DNA of 64,000 nucleotides from Pseudomonas sp. GD04019 (GTDB lineage: Bacteria > Pseudomonadota > Gammaproteobacteria > Pseudomonadales > Pseudomonadaceae). The position numbers were made by a program, and so were the translations under genes. The DNA lies in NCBI RefSeq assembly GCF_029837695.1, contig NZ_JAOEEA010000012.1, positions 116,233 to 180,232 on the forward strand, written 5' to 3'. Position 1 is the stretch's first letter. Each line of letters begins with the position of its first letter. Of this stretch, positions 1 through 8,527 are shown piece after piece. The notes beneath the pieces were generated by a model. It searched no databases. It was not told the origin of the DNA and worked only from the letters and a program-made list of their open reading frames with translations.

Positions 1-113
1 TGCGTAAGCTCGTTCAACGCTACCTGGACGAGGCGCGTGCGGCCGAGGACAAGCGCGAGCAGAAGCTGCTCGACGAGCTGTCACAACGCCTGCCGCAACG
101 CGAGCAGAATTGA
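1..113 (+). CDS. fliJ: FliJ flagellar export chaperone, 3' fragment
   Basis: The window opens inside a reading frame (codons from base 3) that ends in TGA at 111-113. About 36 residues are visible, very rich in Lys, Arg, Glu and Gln, with the heptad-like spacing expected of the C-terminal end of the FliJ coiled coil. FliJ is the stalk-like cytoplasmic component of the flagellar type III export apparatus and works with FliI and FliH. The assignment rests mainly on position: in pseudomonads fliJ immediately precedes the STAS/response-regulator/Hpt trio and fliK. The 5' part lies outside the window, so domain completeness cannot be judged. Confidence 0.7.
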   Translation, partial: RKLVQRYLDEARAAEDKREQKLLDELSQRLPQREQN

Positions 114-183
114 CGCGCGGTTGCCGCCGTCATCTGCGGGTGCTACATCTTCTCTTTGCATAAGAATCAACAAGGAGTGCTAC

Positions 184-489
184 ATGGCCATCACCGCGCT
201 ACCTTCGGGCGACGGGCAGGAGCTGACCATTCACATCCAGGGGCGCTTCGACTTCTCTGCGCACCAGGAATTTCGCGATGCCTACGAGCGTGTGAGCGCC
301 ACCCCCAAGCGCTACGTGGTAGACCTCAAGGGCGCCACCTACCTGGATAGCTCGGCCCTGGGCATGCTCCTGCTGCTGCGCGACCACGCCGGTGGCGATC
401 ATGCGCGCATCAGCCTGGTGAACTGCAATCCGGACGTGCGCAAGATCCTCTCGATCTCCAACTTCGAACAGCTGTTCCAGATCGGCTGA
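184..489 (+). CDS. hsbA: HsbA-type STAS anti-sigma factor antagonist
   Basis: This 101-residue protein is a single STAS domain. The hallmark strand-turn-helix with the phosphorylatable serine pair (TYLDSSALGML, Ser56/Ser57) is visible. In P. aeruginosa, HsbA switches partner between the anti-sigma factor FlgM and a diguanylate cyclase, and HsbR controls its phosphorylation. The ATG at 184 is preceded by a good AAGGAG (172-177); the in-frame upstream extension from base 37 overlaps fliJ and is not protein-like. hsbR begins only 5 bp downstream, so the two are surely co-transcribed. Placing it beside fliJ, rather than beside flgM as in P. aeruginosa, is the layout I recall for P. putida and P. 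fluorescens. Confidence 0.85.
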   Translation: MAITALPSGDGQELTIHIQGRFDFSAHQEFRDAYERVSATPKRYVVDLKGATYLDSSALGMLLLLRDHAGGDHARISLVNCNPDVRKILSISNFEQLFQIG

Positions 490-494
490 CCGCC

Positions 495-2189
495 ATGCCC
501 AACCGCCTGTCCATCCTGATCGCCGAGGACAGCGCGGCGGACAGGATGCTGCTGTCCACCATCGTCAGCCGTCAGGGCCATCGTGTGCTCACCGCCAGCA
601 ATGGCCTGGAGGCGGTCGGGCTGTTCCAGCAGGAGCGCCCGCAACTGGTGCTGATGGATGCGCTGATGCCGGTGATGGACGGCTTCGAGGCGGCGCGGCG
701 GATCAAGGAGCTGGCCGGCGAGGCGCTGGTGCCGATCATCTTCCTCACCTCACTGACCGAGAGCGAAGCACTGGTGCGCTGCCTGGAGGTGGGTGACGAC
801 TTCCTCGCCAAGCCCTATAACCAGGTCATCCTGCAAGCCAAGATCAGCGCCATGGACCGTCTGCGCCGCCTGCAGAAGACGGTGCTGGAGCAGCGCGACC
901 TGATCGCCAAGCACAACGAGCACCTGCTCACCGAGCAGCGGGTGGCCAAGGCGGTGTTCGACAAGGTGGCCCACTCCGGCTGCCTCAGCGCCACCAACAT
1001 CCGCTACCTGCAATCGCCCTTCGCCCTGTTCAACGGCGACCTGCTGTTGGCCGCGTTCAAGCCCTCCGGTGGCATGCACGTGCTGCTCGGCGACTTCACC
1101 GGTCACGGCCTGCCGGCGGCCATCGGGGCCATGCCGCTGTCCGAGGTGTTCTACGGCATGACCGCCAAGGGTTTCTCCATGGCGGAAATCCTTCGCGAGA
1201 TGAATGCCAAGCTCAAGCGCATCCTGCCGGTCGGCGTGTTCTGCTGCGCCACCATGCTCAACCTGAGCTTCCAGCGCCGGGTGGTGGAGGTGTGGAACGG
1301 CGGCCTGCCGGATGGCCATCTGCTGCGCGTCGGCAGCGGCGAGCGGGTGCCGCTGGTGTCGCGCCACCTGCCGCTGGGCGTGCTGGACCCGGCGTCGTTC
1401 AACGAGGCCTACGAGGTGCATCCGCTGCAGCTCGGCGATCGTATCTTCCTGCTCTCCGACGGTGTGTTGGAAACCCGCGACGCCAGCGAGCAGTTGTTCG
1501 GCGAGGAGCGCCTGCTGCAGGTGTTCGCCGGTGGTCACGCACCGGAGCGTCTGTTCGACGAGATCCAGCGCGCGCTGGCGGCGTTCCGTGGCGAAGCCCA
1601 GGACGACGTCAGCATGATCGAGCTGAGCATGGTCGATGACTGTGCCCTCAGTCGCCCGCCGCTGGCCTTCTCCGACAGCGGCCAGAGCAGCCCGCTGGAC
1701 TGGTCGGCCAGCTTCGAATTCCGCGCCGAGGCGCTCAAGCGCTTCAACCCGCTGCCGTTCCTGCTCCAGCTGCTGATGGAGGTGCGCGGCCTGCGAGCTC
1801 AGGGCGGGGCGTTGTACACGGTGATGGCCGAGCTGTATTCCAACGCCCTGGAGCACGGCGTGTTGGGCCTGAAGTCCGGGCTTAAGTCCGATGCCCAGGG
1901 CTTTGCCCAGTACTACCGCGAGCGCAGCCAGCGTCTGCTAGCGCTGCAAGAGGGCTTCGTGCGCTTCGACCTGGAGCTGCTGCCGGAGGCCGATGGTGGC
2001 TGCCTGCGCATCCACGTGCAGGACAGCGGCGCCGGTTTCGATGTGAGCAGTGCCCTGGCTCGGCATCGCGATTGCGACAGTCTCAGTGGCCGCGGCCTAC
2101 GCCTGATCTGCCAACTCGCCGACCAGTGTCAGTGGTCGCCCGACGGCCGTGGCGCCATCGTGGAGTTTCGCTGGGCGGCTCAGGCATAA
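495..2189 (+). CDS. hsbR: HsbR-type response regulator: receiver, PP2C phosphatase and HATPase domains
   Basis: 564 residues in three parts. Residues 1-125 are a CheY-like receiver (phospho-acceptor Asp55 in LVLMDALMP; Lys in FLAKPYN). Residues about 150-380 are a PP2C/SpoIIE-type Ser/Thr phosphatase (LLGDFTGHGLPAA, ILSDGVLE-type metal motifs). The C-terminus is an HATPase_c anti-sigma kinase domain with an N-box (MAELYSNALEHG) and a glycine-rich SGRGL lid. In P. aeruginosa the regulator is phosphorylated through HptB and switches between kinase and phosphatase action on HsbA, linking a hybrid-kinase network to flagellar and biofilm control. The gene sits between hsbA (5 bp upstream) and hptB (29 bp downstream). 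Confidence 0.88.
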   Translation: MPNRLSILIAEDSAADRMLLSTIVSRQGHRVLTASNGLEAVGLFQQERPQLVLMDALMPVMDGFEAARRIKELAGEALVPIIFLTSLTESEALVRCLEVGDDFLAKPYNQVILQAKISAMDRLRRLQKTVLEQRDLIAKHNEHLLTEQRVAKAVFDKVAHSGCLSATNIRYLQSPFALFNGDLLLAAFKPSGGMHVLLGDFTGHGLPAAIGAMPLSEVFYGMTAKGFSMAEILREMNAKLKRILPVGVFCCATMLNLSFQRRVVEVWNGGLPDGHLLRVGSGERVPLVSRHLPLGVLDPASFNEAYEVHPLQLGDRIFLLSDGVLETRDASEQLFGEERLLQVFAGGHAPERLFDEIQRALAAFRGEAQDDVSMIELSMVDDCALSRPPLAFSDSGQSSPLDWSASFEFRAEALKRFNPLPFLLQLLMEVRGLRAQGGALYTVMAELYSNALEHGVLGLKSGLKSDAQGFAQYYRERSQRLLALQEGFVRFDLELLPEADGGCLRIHVQDSGAGFDVSSALARHRDCDSLSGRGLRLICQLADQCQWSPDGRGAIVEFRWAAQA

Positions 2190-2218
2190 TCGGCGCTTCC
2201 CGATCATGGAGTGAGCTG

Positions 2219-2569
2219 GTGTCCGATTCCCATCTCGATCAGAGCGTGCTGGCTTCCCTGCTGGATGTCATGGGGGAGGAATACCCCGTGCTGCTGGATA
2301 CCTTCCTGCTCGACTCGGAGGAGCGCCAGCGCCATATCCACGAGGCCATGGCCGCCGAGGACGCCCAGGCCCTGCGCCTGGCGGCGCACAGCTTCAAGGG
2401 CAGTTGCAGCAACATGGGCGCCACGCTGCTGGCCGGCCTGTGCAAGCACCTGGAAGAGGCCGCCCGCCGCGAGCGGCTGGACGAGGCGCCGGCCCTGGTC
2501 GAACAGATCGGCCGCGAGTTCGCCATCGTGCGCATCCTGCTCAAGTCCGAGCGCCAACGCTATCGCTGA
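2219..2569 (+). CDS. hptB: HptB-type histidine phosphotransfer protein
   Basis: A 116-residue single Hpt domain. The phospho-accepting histidine is His57 in the HSFKGSCSNMGA motif. HptB collects phosphate from several hybrid sensor kinases (in P. aeruginosa PA1611, PA1976 and SagS feed it) and passes it to HsbR. I chose the GTG at 2219 because GGAG lies 7 bases upstream and the protein then starts just before the first helix. A longer in-frame extension to 2072 overlaps hsbR and reads as low-complexity shadow sequence. It ends the hsbA-hsbR-hptB unit; fliK follows after a 69-bp gap containing a sigma54-type promoter. Confidence 0.85.
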   Translation: MSDSHLDQSVLASLLDVMGEEYPVLLDTFLLDSEERQRHIHEAMAAEDAQALRLAAHSFKGSCSNMGATLLAGLCKHLEEAARRERLDEAPALVEQIGREFAIVRILLKSERQRYR

Positions 2570-2585
2570 GCGCCTCGGGCAAAGT

Positions 2586-2601
2586 TGGCCCGGCCCTTGC
2601 T
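2586..2601 (+). promoter_or_regulatory. sigma54 (RpoN) promoter for fliK
   Basis: TTGGCCCGGCCCTTGCT carries GG at 2587-2588 and GC at 2599-2600, separated by exactly 10 bases, the -24/-12 architecture of RpoN promoters. It lies about 38 bp upstream of the fliK start. Class II and III flagellar genes in Pseudomonas are RpoN/FleQ or RpoN/FleR dependent, so position and sequence agree. Confidence 0.75.
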
Positions 2602-2638
2602 CTACCCCGGTACGATCCCCCACAAACGGAGAGTACCC

Positions 2639-3931
2639 ATGTCCGTTGCACCCGACTTTCTCCTTCAGTCCGCGCCCGAAGTGCGGCCGAAGACATCCGC
2701 GGTCAAGGCCCCCGCCAATGGTCCTGAACCCAGCAGGAACGAGGCTTCCAGCTTCGCCGAGGTCTACGCCAAGGAGCGGCAGAGCAAGGCTGCGGAGCGC
2801 AAGGAGGCCAGTGCCAAGGCCGCCGAGGAGCGCTCTGCCGAGGCCAAATCGACAGACGAGGCAGCGACCGAGCCTGCCGCCGAACAGCCGGTCGTTGCCG
2901 AAAGCGGCAATGCCTTGCCGGAAGAGCCGGCCGAGGGCGGCGAGGAGGGCGTCGATCCGTTGCTGCTGATGGCCATGTCGGGCCAGCTGCCGGCGGCTGA
3001 GACGGTCGATCCGCTGGCTGCCCAAGGCGAGGTTCCGGTCGAAGGCGATGCTCTGTTGCAGACAACCACGTCGACGATGACCAGCGCCACACCGGCGACC
3101 ATGACCGAAGCCAGCCACGATCCCGAACTGGACATGCTCAACAGCCTGCCGGCGGTAAAGCTGGCGCTTGAAGTGGGCGCGCAGGAGAAGGCTGCCGCTC
3201 AGCAGCAGCTGAGCCCAGGAGCGGTCGCCGCCGAGAAATCGGCCAATGCCAGCCAGGGCTTCGCCAATGCCCTGGCCGCCTTCTCCGGCGATGCCGTGCC
3301 CAGCGAGGAAACATCGACCGAGAGTCTGGAAGGCGAATTGCTCGGCGAAGGGCTGGACAACTCCCTGACCACGGTTCGCGAAGGCCAGGCCGACGCCCGT
3401 GCCGAGGCTTTCGCCAGCAAGCTCAGCGCGCTCAGCCAGGCCATCAACCAGCACAACAACGTGCAGCGCCTGCCGCTGGTGCCCGGCCAGCCGGTGCAGG
3501 TGAACCATCCCGGCATGAGCGAGGCGGTGGTCGACAAGGTGATGTGGCTGTCCAGCCAGAACCTCAAGTCCGCCGAGATCCAGCTTGACCCTGCCGAGTT
3601 GGGGCGCATGGAGGTGCGCATCGAGCTCAACAAGGACCAGGCGGCCCAGGTCACGTTCATCAGCGCCAACGCCAACGTGCGTGACCAGCTGGAAGGCCAG
3701 GTTCACCGCCTGCGTGAGCTGTTCGCCCAGCAGGGCATGAACCAGTTGGACGTCAACGTTTCCGACCAGTCCATGGCCCATGGTTCCCAGGGCGGTGGTG
3801 AGGAAGGGCGGCGGCAGTCCGGCGGCCGAGGCATGGGTGGCTCCGGCGATGAAGAGGTGCTGACCGGCGTCAGTGAGTTGCGTGGCCCGTCCTCTGCCGC
3901 GCCGCGTGGCCTGGTGGACTACTACGCCTGA
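2639..3931 (+). CDS. fliK: FliK flagellar hook-length control protein
   Basis: 430 residues. The N-terminal two thirds are Ala/Glu/Pro/Gln-rich and low in complexity. The C-terminal domain (about residues 290-400) is the conserved Flg_hook domain, with a segment around AEIQLDPAELGRMEVRI that matches the family signature. FliK acts as a secreted molecular ruler and meets FlhB at the export gate to switch secretion from hook to filament proteins. ATG 2639 follows ACGGAGAG; the upstream in-frame start at 2585 would put the promoter inside the gene. Flanked by its own sigma54-type promoter and a strong terminator, it looks monocistronic. A second FliK-like gene lies at 25429-26979. Confidence 0.88.
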   Translation: MSVAPDFLLQSAPEVRPKTSAVKAPANGPEPSRNEASSFAEVYAKERQSKAAERKEASAKAAEERSAEAKSTDEAATEPAAEQPVVAESGNALPEEPAEGGEEGVDPLLLMAMSGQLPAAETVDPLAAQGEVPVEGDALLQTTTSTMTSATPATMTEASHDPELDMLNSLPAVKLALEVGAQEKAAAQQQLSPGAVAAEKSANASQGFANALAAFSGDAVPSEETSTESLEGELLGEGLDNSLTTVREGQADARAEAFASKLSALSQAINQHNNVQRLPLVPGQPVQVNHPGMSEAVVDKVMWLSSQNLKSAEIQLDPAELGRMEVRIELNKDQAAQVTFISANANVRDQLEGQVHRLRELFAQQGMNQLDVNVSDQSMAHGSQGGGEEGRRQSGGRGMGGSGDEEVLTGVSELRGPSSAAPRGLVDYYA

Positions 3932-3956
3932 CGCTTCGCCAAGCCCTGTAATTACC

Positions 3957-3996
3957 TGCGCCCGGTGCCGATAAAGCACCGGGCGCAGTCGTTTTC
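3957..3996 (+). terminator. Intrinsic terminator after fliK
   Basis: A perfect 12-bp stem (3957-3968 with 3976-3987) around a 7-base loop, followed by GTCGTTTT. It separates fliK from the fliL operon. The same GTCGTTTT tail follows the zipA terminator at 39776. Confidence 0.85.
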
Positions 3997-4074
3997 GGGT
4001 GACAGGCGGTCGTTGCCTTGGTATATCGGCTGCCTGTGTCGGGTGGGGCGATAGCGGCTATCTTGTTTACAAGG

Positions 4075-4090
4075 TGGCATAACACTTGCT
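4075..4090 (+). promoter_or_regulatory. sigma54 (RpoN) promoter for the fliL-flhB operon
   Basis: TGGCATAACACTTGCT has GG at 4076-4077 and GC at 4088-4089 with a 10-base spacer, fitting the -24/-12 consensus. It lies about 51 bp upstream of fliL and downstream of the fliK terminator, so it is well placed to drive the eight-gene operon. Confidence 0.8.
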
Positions 4091-4140
4091 CCTAAGCCCT
4101 TGACCAGGGACAAAACACTGAATAGTGACGGATTTTTGGC

Positions 4141-4680
4141 ATGGCAAAGAAACCAGCTCCTACACCCCCGGCAGCCGAAGGCGGCGAAAAGGCCGGCGGC
4201 AAGGGCAAGCTCAAACTCATCATCATTATCGTGGTGGTGCTTCTGCTGGCGATCGGGGGCTCCGTGGGCGCGACCTGGTTCCTGCTCGGCAAAGACAAGG
4301 GCGCAGACGAAGAGAAGCCGGCCGAGGAAGAAACCAGTGAAAGCGCCGCCCCGGTCAAGCAGCCGGCGTTGTACGAGAGCATCGCCCCAGCCTTCATCGC
4401 CAACTACAAGCACCAGGGCCGGCAGCGCTACATGCAGGTCAGCGTCGCGCTGATGGCGCGCAACCAGGCCGAGCTGGATGCCCTCAAGGTCCACATGCCG
4501 CTGATCCGCAACCGCCTGGTGATGCTGTTCTCCGGTCAGGACTTCAGCGCGCTCATGACCCCGGTCGGCAAGGAGATGCTGCGCAGCCAGGCGACCGCCG
4601 TGGTGCAGGAAGTGGCGCAGAAAGAAACCGGTAAAACCGTGGTCGAACAGGTACTGTTCACCAACATCGTGCTGCAGTAG
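4141..4680 (+). CDS. fliL: FliL flagellar basal-body-associated protein
   Basis: 179 residues with a basic cytoplasmic N-terminus, one membrane helix (about residues 28-50, Ile/Val/Leu-rich, ending before GKDKGADEE), and a periplasmic C-terminal domain with the conserved ALYESIAPAFIANY segment. FliL encircles the stator units and influences torque and stator engagement. It is the first gene of the operon, directly behind the sigma54-type promoter, with fliM 12 bp downstream. Length and domain layout are typical; nothing unusual is seen. Confidence 0.92.
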   Translation: MAKKPAPTPPAAEGGEKAGGKGKLKLIIIIVVVLLLAIGGSVGATWFLLGKDKGADEEKPAEEETSESAAPVKQPALYESIAPAFIANYKHQGRQRYMQVSVALMARNQAELDALKVHMPLIRNRLVMLFSGQDFSALMTPVGKEMLRSQATAVVQEVAQKETGKTVVEQVLFTNIVLQ

Positions 4681-4692
4681 CAGGAGCCCCGC

Positions 4693-5664
4693 ATGGCCGT
4701 ACAAGACCTGCTGTCACAGGATGAGATCGACGCGCTGCTGCATGGCGTCGACGATGGCCTGGTCGAGACCGAGGCCGATGCCGACCCGGGCAGCGTCAAG
4801 AACTACGACCTGACCAGCCAGGATCGCATCGTCCGCGGACGCATGCCGACCCTGGAGATGATCAACGAGCGCTTCGCTCGCTACACCCGCATCAGCATGT
4901 TCAACCTGCTGCGCCGCTCCGCCGATGTGGCGGTGGGCGGGGTGCAGGTGATGAAGTTCGGCGAGTACGTGCACTCGCTGTACGTGCCGACCAGCCTTAA
5001 CCTGGTGAAGATGAAGCCGCTGCGCGGCACCGCGCTGTTCATCCTCGACGCCAAGCTGGTGTTCAAGCTGGTGGACAACTTCTTCGGCGGCGACGGCCGC
5101 CACGCCAAGATCGAGGGCCGCGAGTTCACTCCCACCGAGCTGCGCGTGGTGCGCATGGTCATCGATCAGGCCTTCATCGATCTCAAGGAGGCCTGGCACG
5201 CGGTGATGGACGTCAATTTCGAGTACATGAACTCGGAAGTGAACCCGGCCCTGGCCAACATCGTCAGCCCCAGCGAAGTGGTGGTGGTGTCCACCTTCCA
5301 TATCGAACTGGACGGCGGCGGCGGCGACCTGCATATCACCATGCCCTATTCGATGATCGAGCCGATCCGCGAGATGCTCGACGCCGGCTTCCAGTCCGAC
5401 GTGGACGATCAGGACGAGCGCTGGATCAAGGCCCTGCGCGAGGACATCCTCGATGTCAGCGTGCCGCTCGGGGCGACCCTGGCGCGCCGCGAACTCAAGC
5501 TGCGCGACATCCTGCATATGCAGCCCGGCGACGTGATTCCGGTGGACCTGCCGGAGCAGATGATCATGCGCGCCAACGGCGTGCCGGCCTTCAAGGTCAA
5601 GCTGGGTGCCCACAAGGGCAATCTGGCCCTGCAGATTCTCGAACCCGTGGAGCGCATGCGCTGA
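4693..5664 (+). CDS. fliM: FliM flagellar motor switch protein
   Basis: 323 residues. The N-terminus carries the CheY-P binding peptide (DLLSQDEIDALLHG). The middle CheC-like domain contains the conserved GG-containing loop (FFGGDGR), and the C-terminal SpoA domain ends in ALQILEPVERMR. FliM is the central C-ring protein that receives CheY-P and changes rotation direction. An AGGAG precedes the ATG at 4693. fliN follows after 84 bp; that gap contains no obvious terminator. Confidence 0.95.
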   Translation: MAVQDLLSQDEIDALLHGVDDGLVETEADADPGSVKNYDLTSQDRIVRGRMPTLEMINERFARYTRISMFNLLRRSADVAVGGVQVMKFGEYVHSLYVPTSLNLVKMKPLRGTALFILDAKLVFKLVDNFFGGDGRHAKIEGREFTPTELRVVRMVIDQAFIDLKEAWHAVMDVNFEYMNSEVNPALANIVSPSEVVVVSTFHIELDGGGGDLHITMPYSMIEPIREMLDAGFQSDVDDQDERWIKALREDILDVSVPLGATLARRELKLRDILHMQPGDVIPVDLPEQMIMRANGVPAFKVKLGAHKGNLALQILEPVERMR

Positions 5665-5748
5665 GCGCGCGGAGCCCTGGGTCAATTTTCCGGGCAGTCG
5701 CTTTCGGTCCGACTGCCCCTCAGATGAACAGCCAGCCGAGGTAGAGCG

Positions 5749-6228
5749 ATGGCAGACGAAAACGAACAAGGCACCAGCCCCGAGGAGCAGGCCCTGGCCG
5801 ACGAATGGGCCGCGGCCCTCGCCGAGGCCGGTGATGACGCCGGGCAGGCGGACATCGACGCGCTGATGAGCCAGGGCGGCGGTGCTGCAGCACCGGCCGC
5901 GCCGCGCATGGCGATGGAGGAATTCGGTGCCGCACCCAAGCCGGGCAATGGCCCGGTCTCGCTGGATGGACCGAACCTGGATGTGATCCTCGATATCCCG
6001 GTGTCCATCTCCATGGAAGTGGGCAGCACCGAGATTTCCATCCGCAATCTGCTGCAGCTCAACCAGGGCTCGGTGGTGGAGCTGGACCGCCTGGCCGGCG
6101 AGCCGCTGGACGTGCTGGTCAACGGCACCCTGATCGCCCACGGCGAAGTGGTGGTGGTCAACGAGAAGTTCGGCATTCGCCTGACCGATGTGATCAGCCC
6201 CAGCGAACGCATCAAGAAGCTGCGTTGA
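5749..6228 (+). CDS. fliN: FliN flagellar motor switch protein
   Basis: 159 residues. The C-terminal 75 residues form the SpoA/FliN domain (from LDVILDIPVSISMEVG to the end, with EVVVVNEKFGIRLTDV). The N-terminal 75 residues are an acidic, Ala/Gly-rich extension containing DIDALMSQGG, a FliM-like EIDALL echo. FliN forms the base of the C ring and docks FliH for export. It is followed by fliO after 4 bp, indicating translational coupling. Confidence 0.93.
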   Translation: MADENEQGTSPEEQALADEWAAALAEAGDDAGQADIDALMSQGGGAAAPAAPRMAMEEFGAAPKPGNGPVSLDGPNLDVILDIPVSISMEVGSTEISIRNLLQLNQGSVVELDRLAGEPLDVLVNGTLIAHGEVVVVNEKFGIRLTDVISPSERIKKLR

Positions 6229-6232
6229 GGCG

Positions 6233-6670
6233 ATGATGCGCGCATTCTGCAGCCTTTTCCTGCTGGCCCCGTTGACGGTACTGGCCGCCGAGCCGGCGGC
6301 CAAGGCGGTGACCACCCCCATGGCCGGTAGCGACATCGGCAGCCAGCTGGCGCAGCTGCTGCTCGGCCTGTTGCTGGTGATCGGCCTGATCTTCGCCCTG
6401 GCCTGGGTGATGCGGCGGGTGCAGCAGATCGGCCCGCGCGGCAACCAGGCGATCAAGCTGGTAGCCAGCCAGGCCCTCGGTCCGCGTGACCGCCTATTGC
6501 TGGTGCAAGTGGGCGGCGAGCAGGTACTGCTCGGCCTCACTGCCGGACGCATCACACCGCTGCACGTGCTCAAGGAGCCGGTAAGCCTGGAAGCTGCCGA
6601 GCCCGCCACGCCCGAGTTCGCCCAGCGCCTGATGGAACTGCTTGGCAAGGACCAGAAGGACAAATCCTGA
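6233..6670 (+). CDS. fliO: FliO flagellar export apparatus assembly protein
   Basis: 145 residues with an N-terminal signal-like hydrophobic segment, a clear membrane helix at about residues 40-62 (LLLGLLLVIGLIFALAWVM), then a small cytoplasmic FliO domain (LVASQALGPRDRLLLVQVGG). FliO helps FliP form its gate complex. Two consecutive ATG codons (6233 and 6236) can start the gene. The last base of its stop codon is the first base of the fliP ATG, as usual for the fliOPQR cluster. Confidence 0.9.
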   Translation: MMRAFCSLFLLAPLTVLAAEPAAKAVTTPMAGSDIGSQLAQLLLGLLLVIGLIFALAWVMRRVQQIGPRGNQAIKLVASQALGPRDRLLLVQVGGEQVLLGLTAGRITPLHVLKEPVSLEAAEPATPEFAQRLMELLGKDQKDKS

Positions 6671-7458
6671 TGCTGCGTTTGTTGCTGGTACTGGTTCTCA
6701 GCCTGGGCGCCTCGCTGGCTTTCGCCGAAGAGACTCCGCCGGGCGTTTCTGCGCTGATCCAGCAGGGCGAAAATCCGCTGTCGATCCCGGCCATTACCCT
6801 GTCCACCGACGCGGAGGGGCAGCAGGAGTACTCGGTCAGCCTGCAGATCCTGCTGATCATGACGGCGCTGAGCTTTATCCCGGCATTCGTCATGCTGATG
6901 ACCAGCTTCACCCGGATCATCATCGTGTTTTCCATCCTGCGCCAGGCCCTGGGCCTGCAGCAGACCCCATCGAACCAGATACTCATCGGTCTGGCCCTGT
7001 TCCTGACCATGTTCATCATGGCGCCGGTGTTCGAACAGATTAACCGCGACGCCCTGCAGCCCTATCTCAACGAGCAATTGACGGCGCCGCAGGCGATCGC
7101 CAAGGCCGAGGTGCCGATCAAGGAGTTCATGCTGGCGCAGACCCGCGCCTCGGACCTGGAGCTGTTCGTGCGCCTGTCCAAGCGCACCGACATCCTCTCG
7201 CCGGAGCAGGCGCCGCTGACCATCCTGATCCCGGCCTTCGTCACCTCCGAGCTGAAGACCGCATTCCAGATCGGCTTCATGATCTTCATCCCGTTCCTGA
7301 TCATCGACATGGTGGTGGCGAGCATCCTCATGGCCATGGGTATGATGATGCTGTCGCCGCTGATCATTTCCCTGCCGTTCAAGATCATGCTGTTCGTCCT
7401 GATCGATGGCTGGGCGCTGATCATGGGCACCCTTGCCGGTAGTTTCGGCACGTTATAG
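6670..7458 (+). CDS. fliP: FliP flagellar type III export gate protein
   Basis: 262 residues: a cleavable signal peptide (to about AFAEE), then the FliP core with four hydrophobic segments. The signature (MTSFTRIIIVFSILRQALG) and the family's C-terminal PFKIMLFVLIDGWALIMG segment are present. FliP forms the FliP5Q4R1 export gate in the membrane. The start overlaps the fliO stop by one base, and fliQ follows 11 bp downstream. Confidence 0.96.
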   Translation: MLRLLLVLVLSLGASLAFAEETPPGVSALIQQGENPLSIPAITLSTDAEGQQEYSVSLQILLIMTALSFIPAFVMLMTSFTRIIIVFSILRQALGLQQTPSNQILIGLALFLTMFIMAPVFEQINRDALQPYLNEQLTAPQAIAKAEVPIKEFMLAQTRASDLELFVRLSKRTDILSPEQAPLTILIPAFVTSELKTAFQIGFMIFIPFLIIDMVVASILMAMGMMMLSPLIISLPFKIMLFVLIDGWALIMGTLAGSFGTL

Positions 7459-7469
7459 AGGACGCGCAG

Positions 7470-7739
7470 ATGACCCCGGAAATCGCCGTCGACCTGTTCC
7501 GCGAAGCGCTCTGGCTGACCGCCCTGATCGTCGGCCTGCTGGTGCTGCCGAGCCTGCTGGTGGGGCTGCTGGTGGCCATGTTCCAGGCCGCCACGCAGAT
7601 CAACGAACAGACCCTGAGCTTCGTTCCACGCCTGTTGGTGATGCTGCTGACGCTGATGTGGGCCGGCCCCTGGCTGGTGCGCGAGCTGATGGAGTACACC
7701 CAGACGCTGGTGCAGAACATTCCGCTGTTGATCGGCTGA
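7470..7739 (+). CDS. fliQ: FliQ flagellar type III export gate protein
   Basis: 89 residues with two long membrane helices (about 15-40 and 50-75) and the conserved ATQINEQTLSFVPRLL loop between them. This is the normal size and layout for FliQ, a gate subunit wrapped around FliP and FliR. Its TGA (7737-7739) overlaps the ATG of fliR as TGATG. Confidence 0.95.
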   Translation: MTPEIAVDLFREALWLTALIVGLLVLPSLLVGLLVAMFQAATQINEQTLSFVPRLLVMLLTLMWAGPWLVRELMEYTQTLVQNIPLLIG

Positions 7740-8515
7740 TGTTGGAGCTGACCAACATGCAGATCGGCGGCTGGGTAGGCCAGTACCTCCTGCCGCTGTT
7801 CCGCATCGCCTCCATGCTGATGGTGATGCCGGTGATCGGTACCCAGCTGGTGCCGATGCGGGTGCGCCTGTACCTGTCCCTGGCCATCTGCCTGGTACTG
7901 GCGCCGAACCTGCCGCCGATGCCGCAGGTGGACGCCGTGAGCCTGCAGTCCATGCTGCTGATCGGTGAGCAGGTGCTGGTCGGGGTGATGTTCGGCTTCA
8001 TTCTGCAGTTGTACTTCCACCTCTTTACGGTTGCCGGACAACTGATTGCCACGCAGATGGGCCTGGGCTTCGCCTCCATGGTCGACCCGGCCAATGGCGT
8101 GTCAGTGCCGGTGCTCGGCCAGTTCCTGCTGATGCTGGTGACCCTGCTGTTCCTGGCCATGAACGGCCATCTGGTGGTGTTCGAGGTGCTGGCGGAAAGC
8201 TTCGTCACTCTGCCGGTGGGTGAGGGTTTGCTGCTGGATCACTACTGGACCCTGGCCGGTAAGTTGACCTGGGTGATCGCCGCCGGTCTGTTGATCGCGC
8301 TGCCGGTGGTCACTGCGCTGCTGATCATCAACCTGGCCTTCGGTGTGATGACCCGAGCGGCGCCACAATTGAACATCTTTTCCATTGGCTTCCCCCTGAC
8401 GCTGGTCTTGGGCCTGCTGATTTTCTGGATAGGGCTTTCCGACTTCCTCGCACATTTTCAGACGCTCACCAGCGAGGCTCTGCAACAACTGCGCGAACTG
8501 GCGCGCATACGCTGA
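7739..8515 (+). CDS. fliR: FliR flagellar type III export gate protein
   Basis: 258 residues with about six hydrophobic segments. The family pattern is visible in GEQVLVGVMFGFILQL, GQLIATQMGLGFASM and LNIFSIGFPLTLVLGL. The ATG at 7739 overlaps the fliQ stop codon (TGATG); the longer open frame reaching back to 7433 is fliQ shadow. FliR is the single-copy subunit completing the FliPQR gate. flhB starts 12 bp downstream behind AGGAGG. Confidence 0.95.
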   Translation: MLELTNMQIGGWVGQYLLPLFRIASMLMVMPVIGTQLVPMRVRLYLSLAICLVLAPNLPPMPQVDAVSLQSMLLIGEQVLVGVMFGFILQLYFHLFTVAGQLIATQMGLGFASMVDPANGVSVPVLGQFLLMLVTLLFLAMNGHLVVFEVLAESFVTLPVGEGLLLDHYWTLAGKLTWVIAAGLLIALPVVTALLIINLAFGVMTRAAPQLNIFSIGFPLTLVLGLLIFWIGLSDFLAHFQTLTSEALQQLRELARIR

Positions 8516-8527
8516 GGAGGCTCTGCC

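Noticed and set aside
4714..7077. A 787-residue minus-strand frame opposite fliM, fliN, fliO and fliP
   Set aside because: It is antisense to a conserved operon and has the same shadow composition; all four genes on the plus strand are certain.
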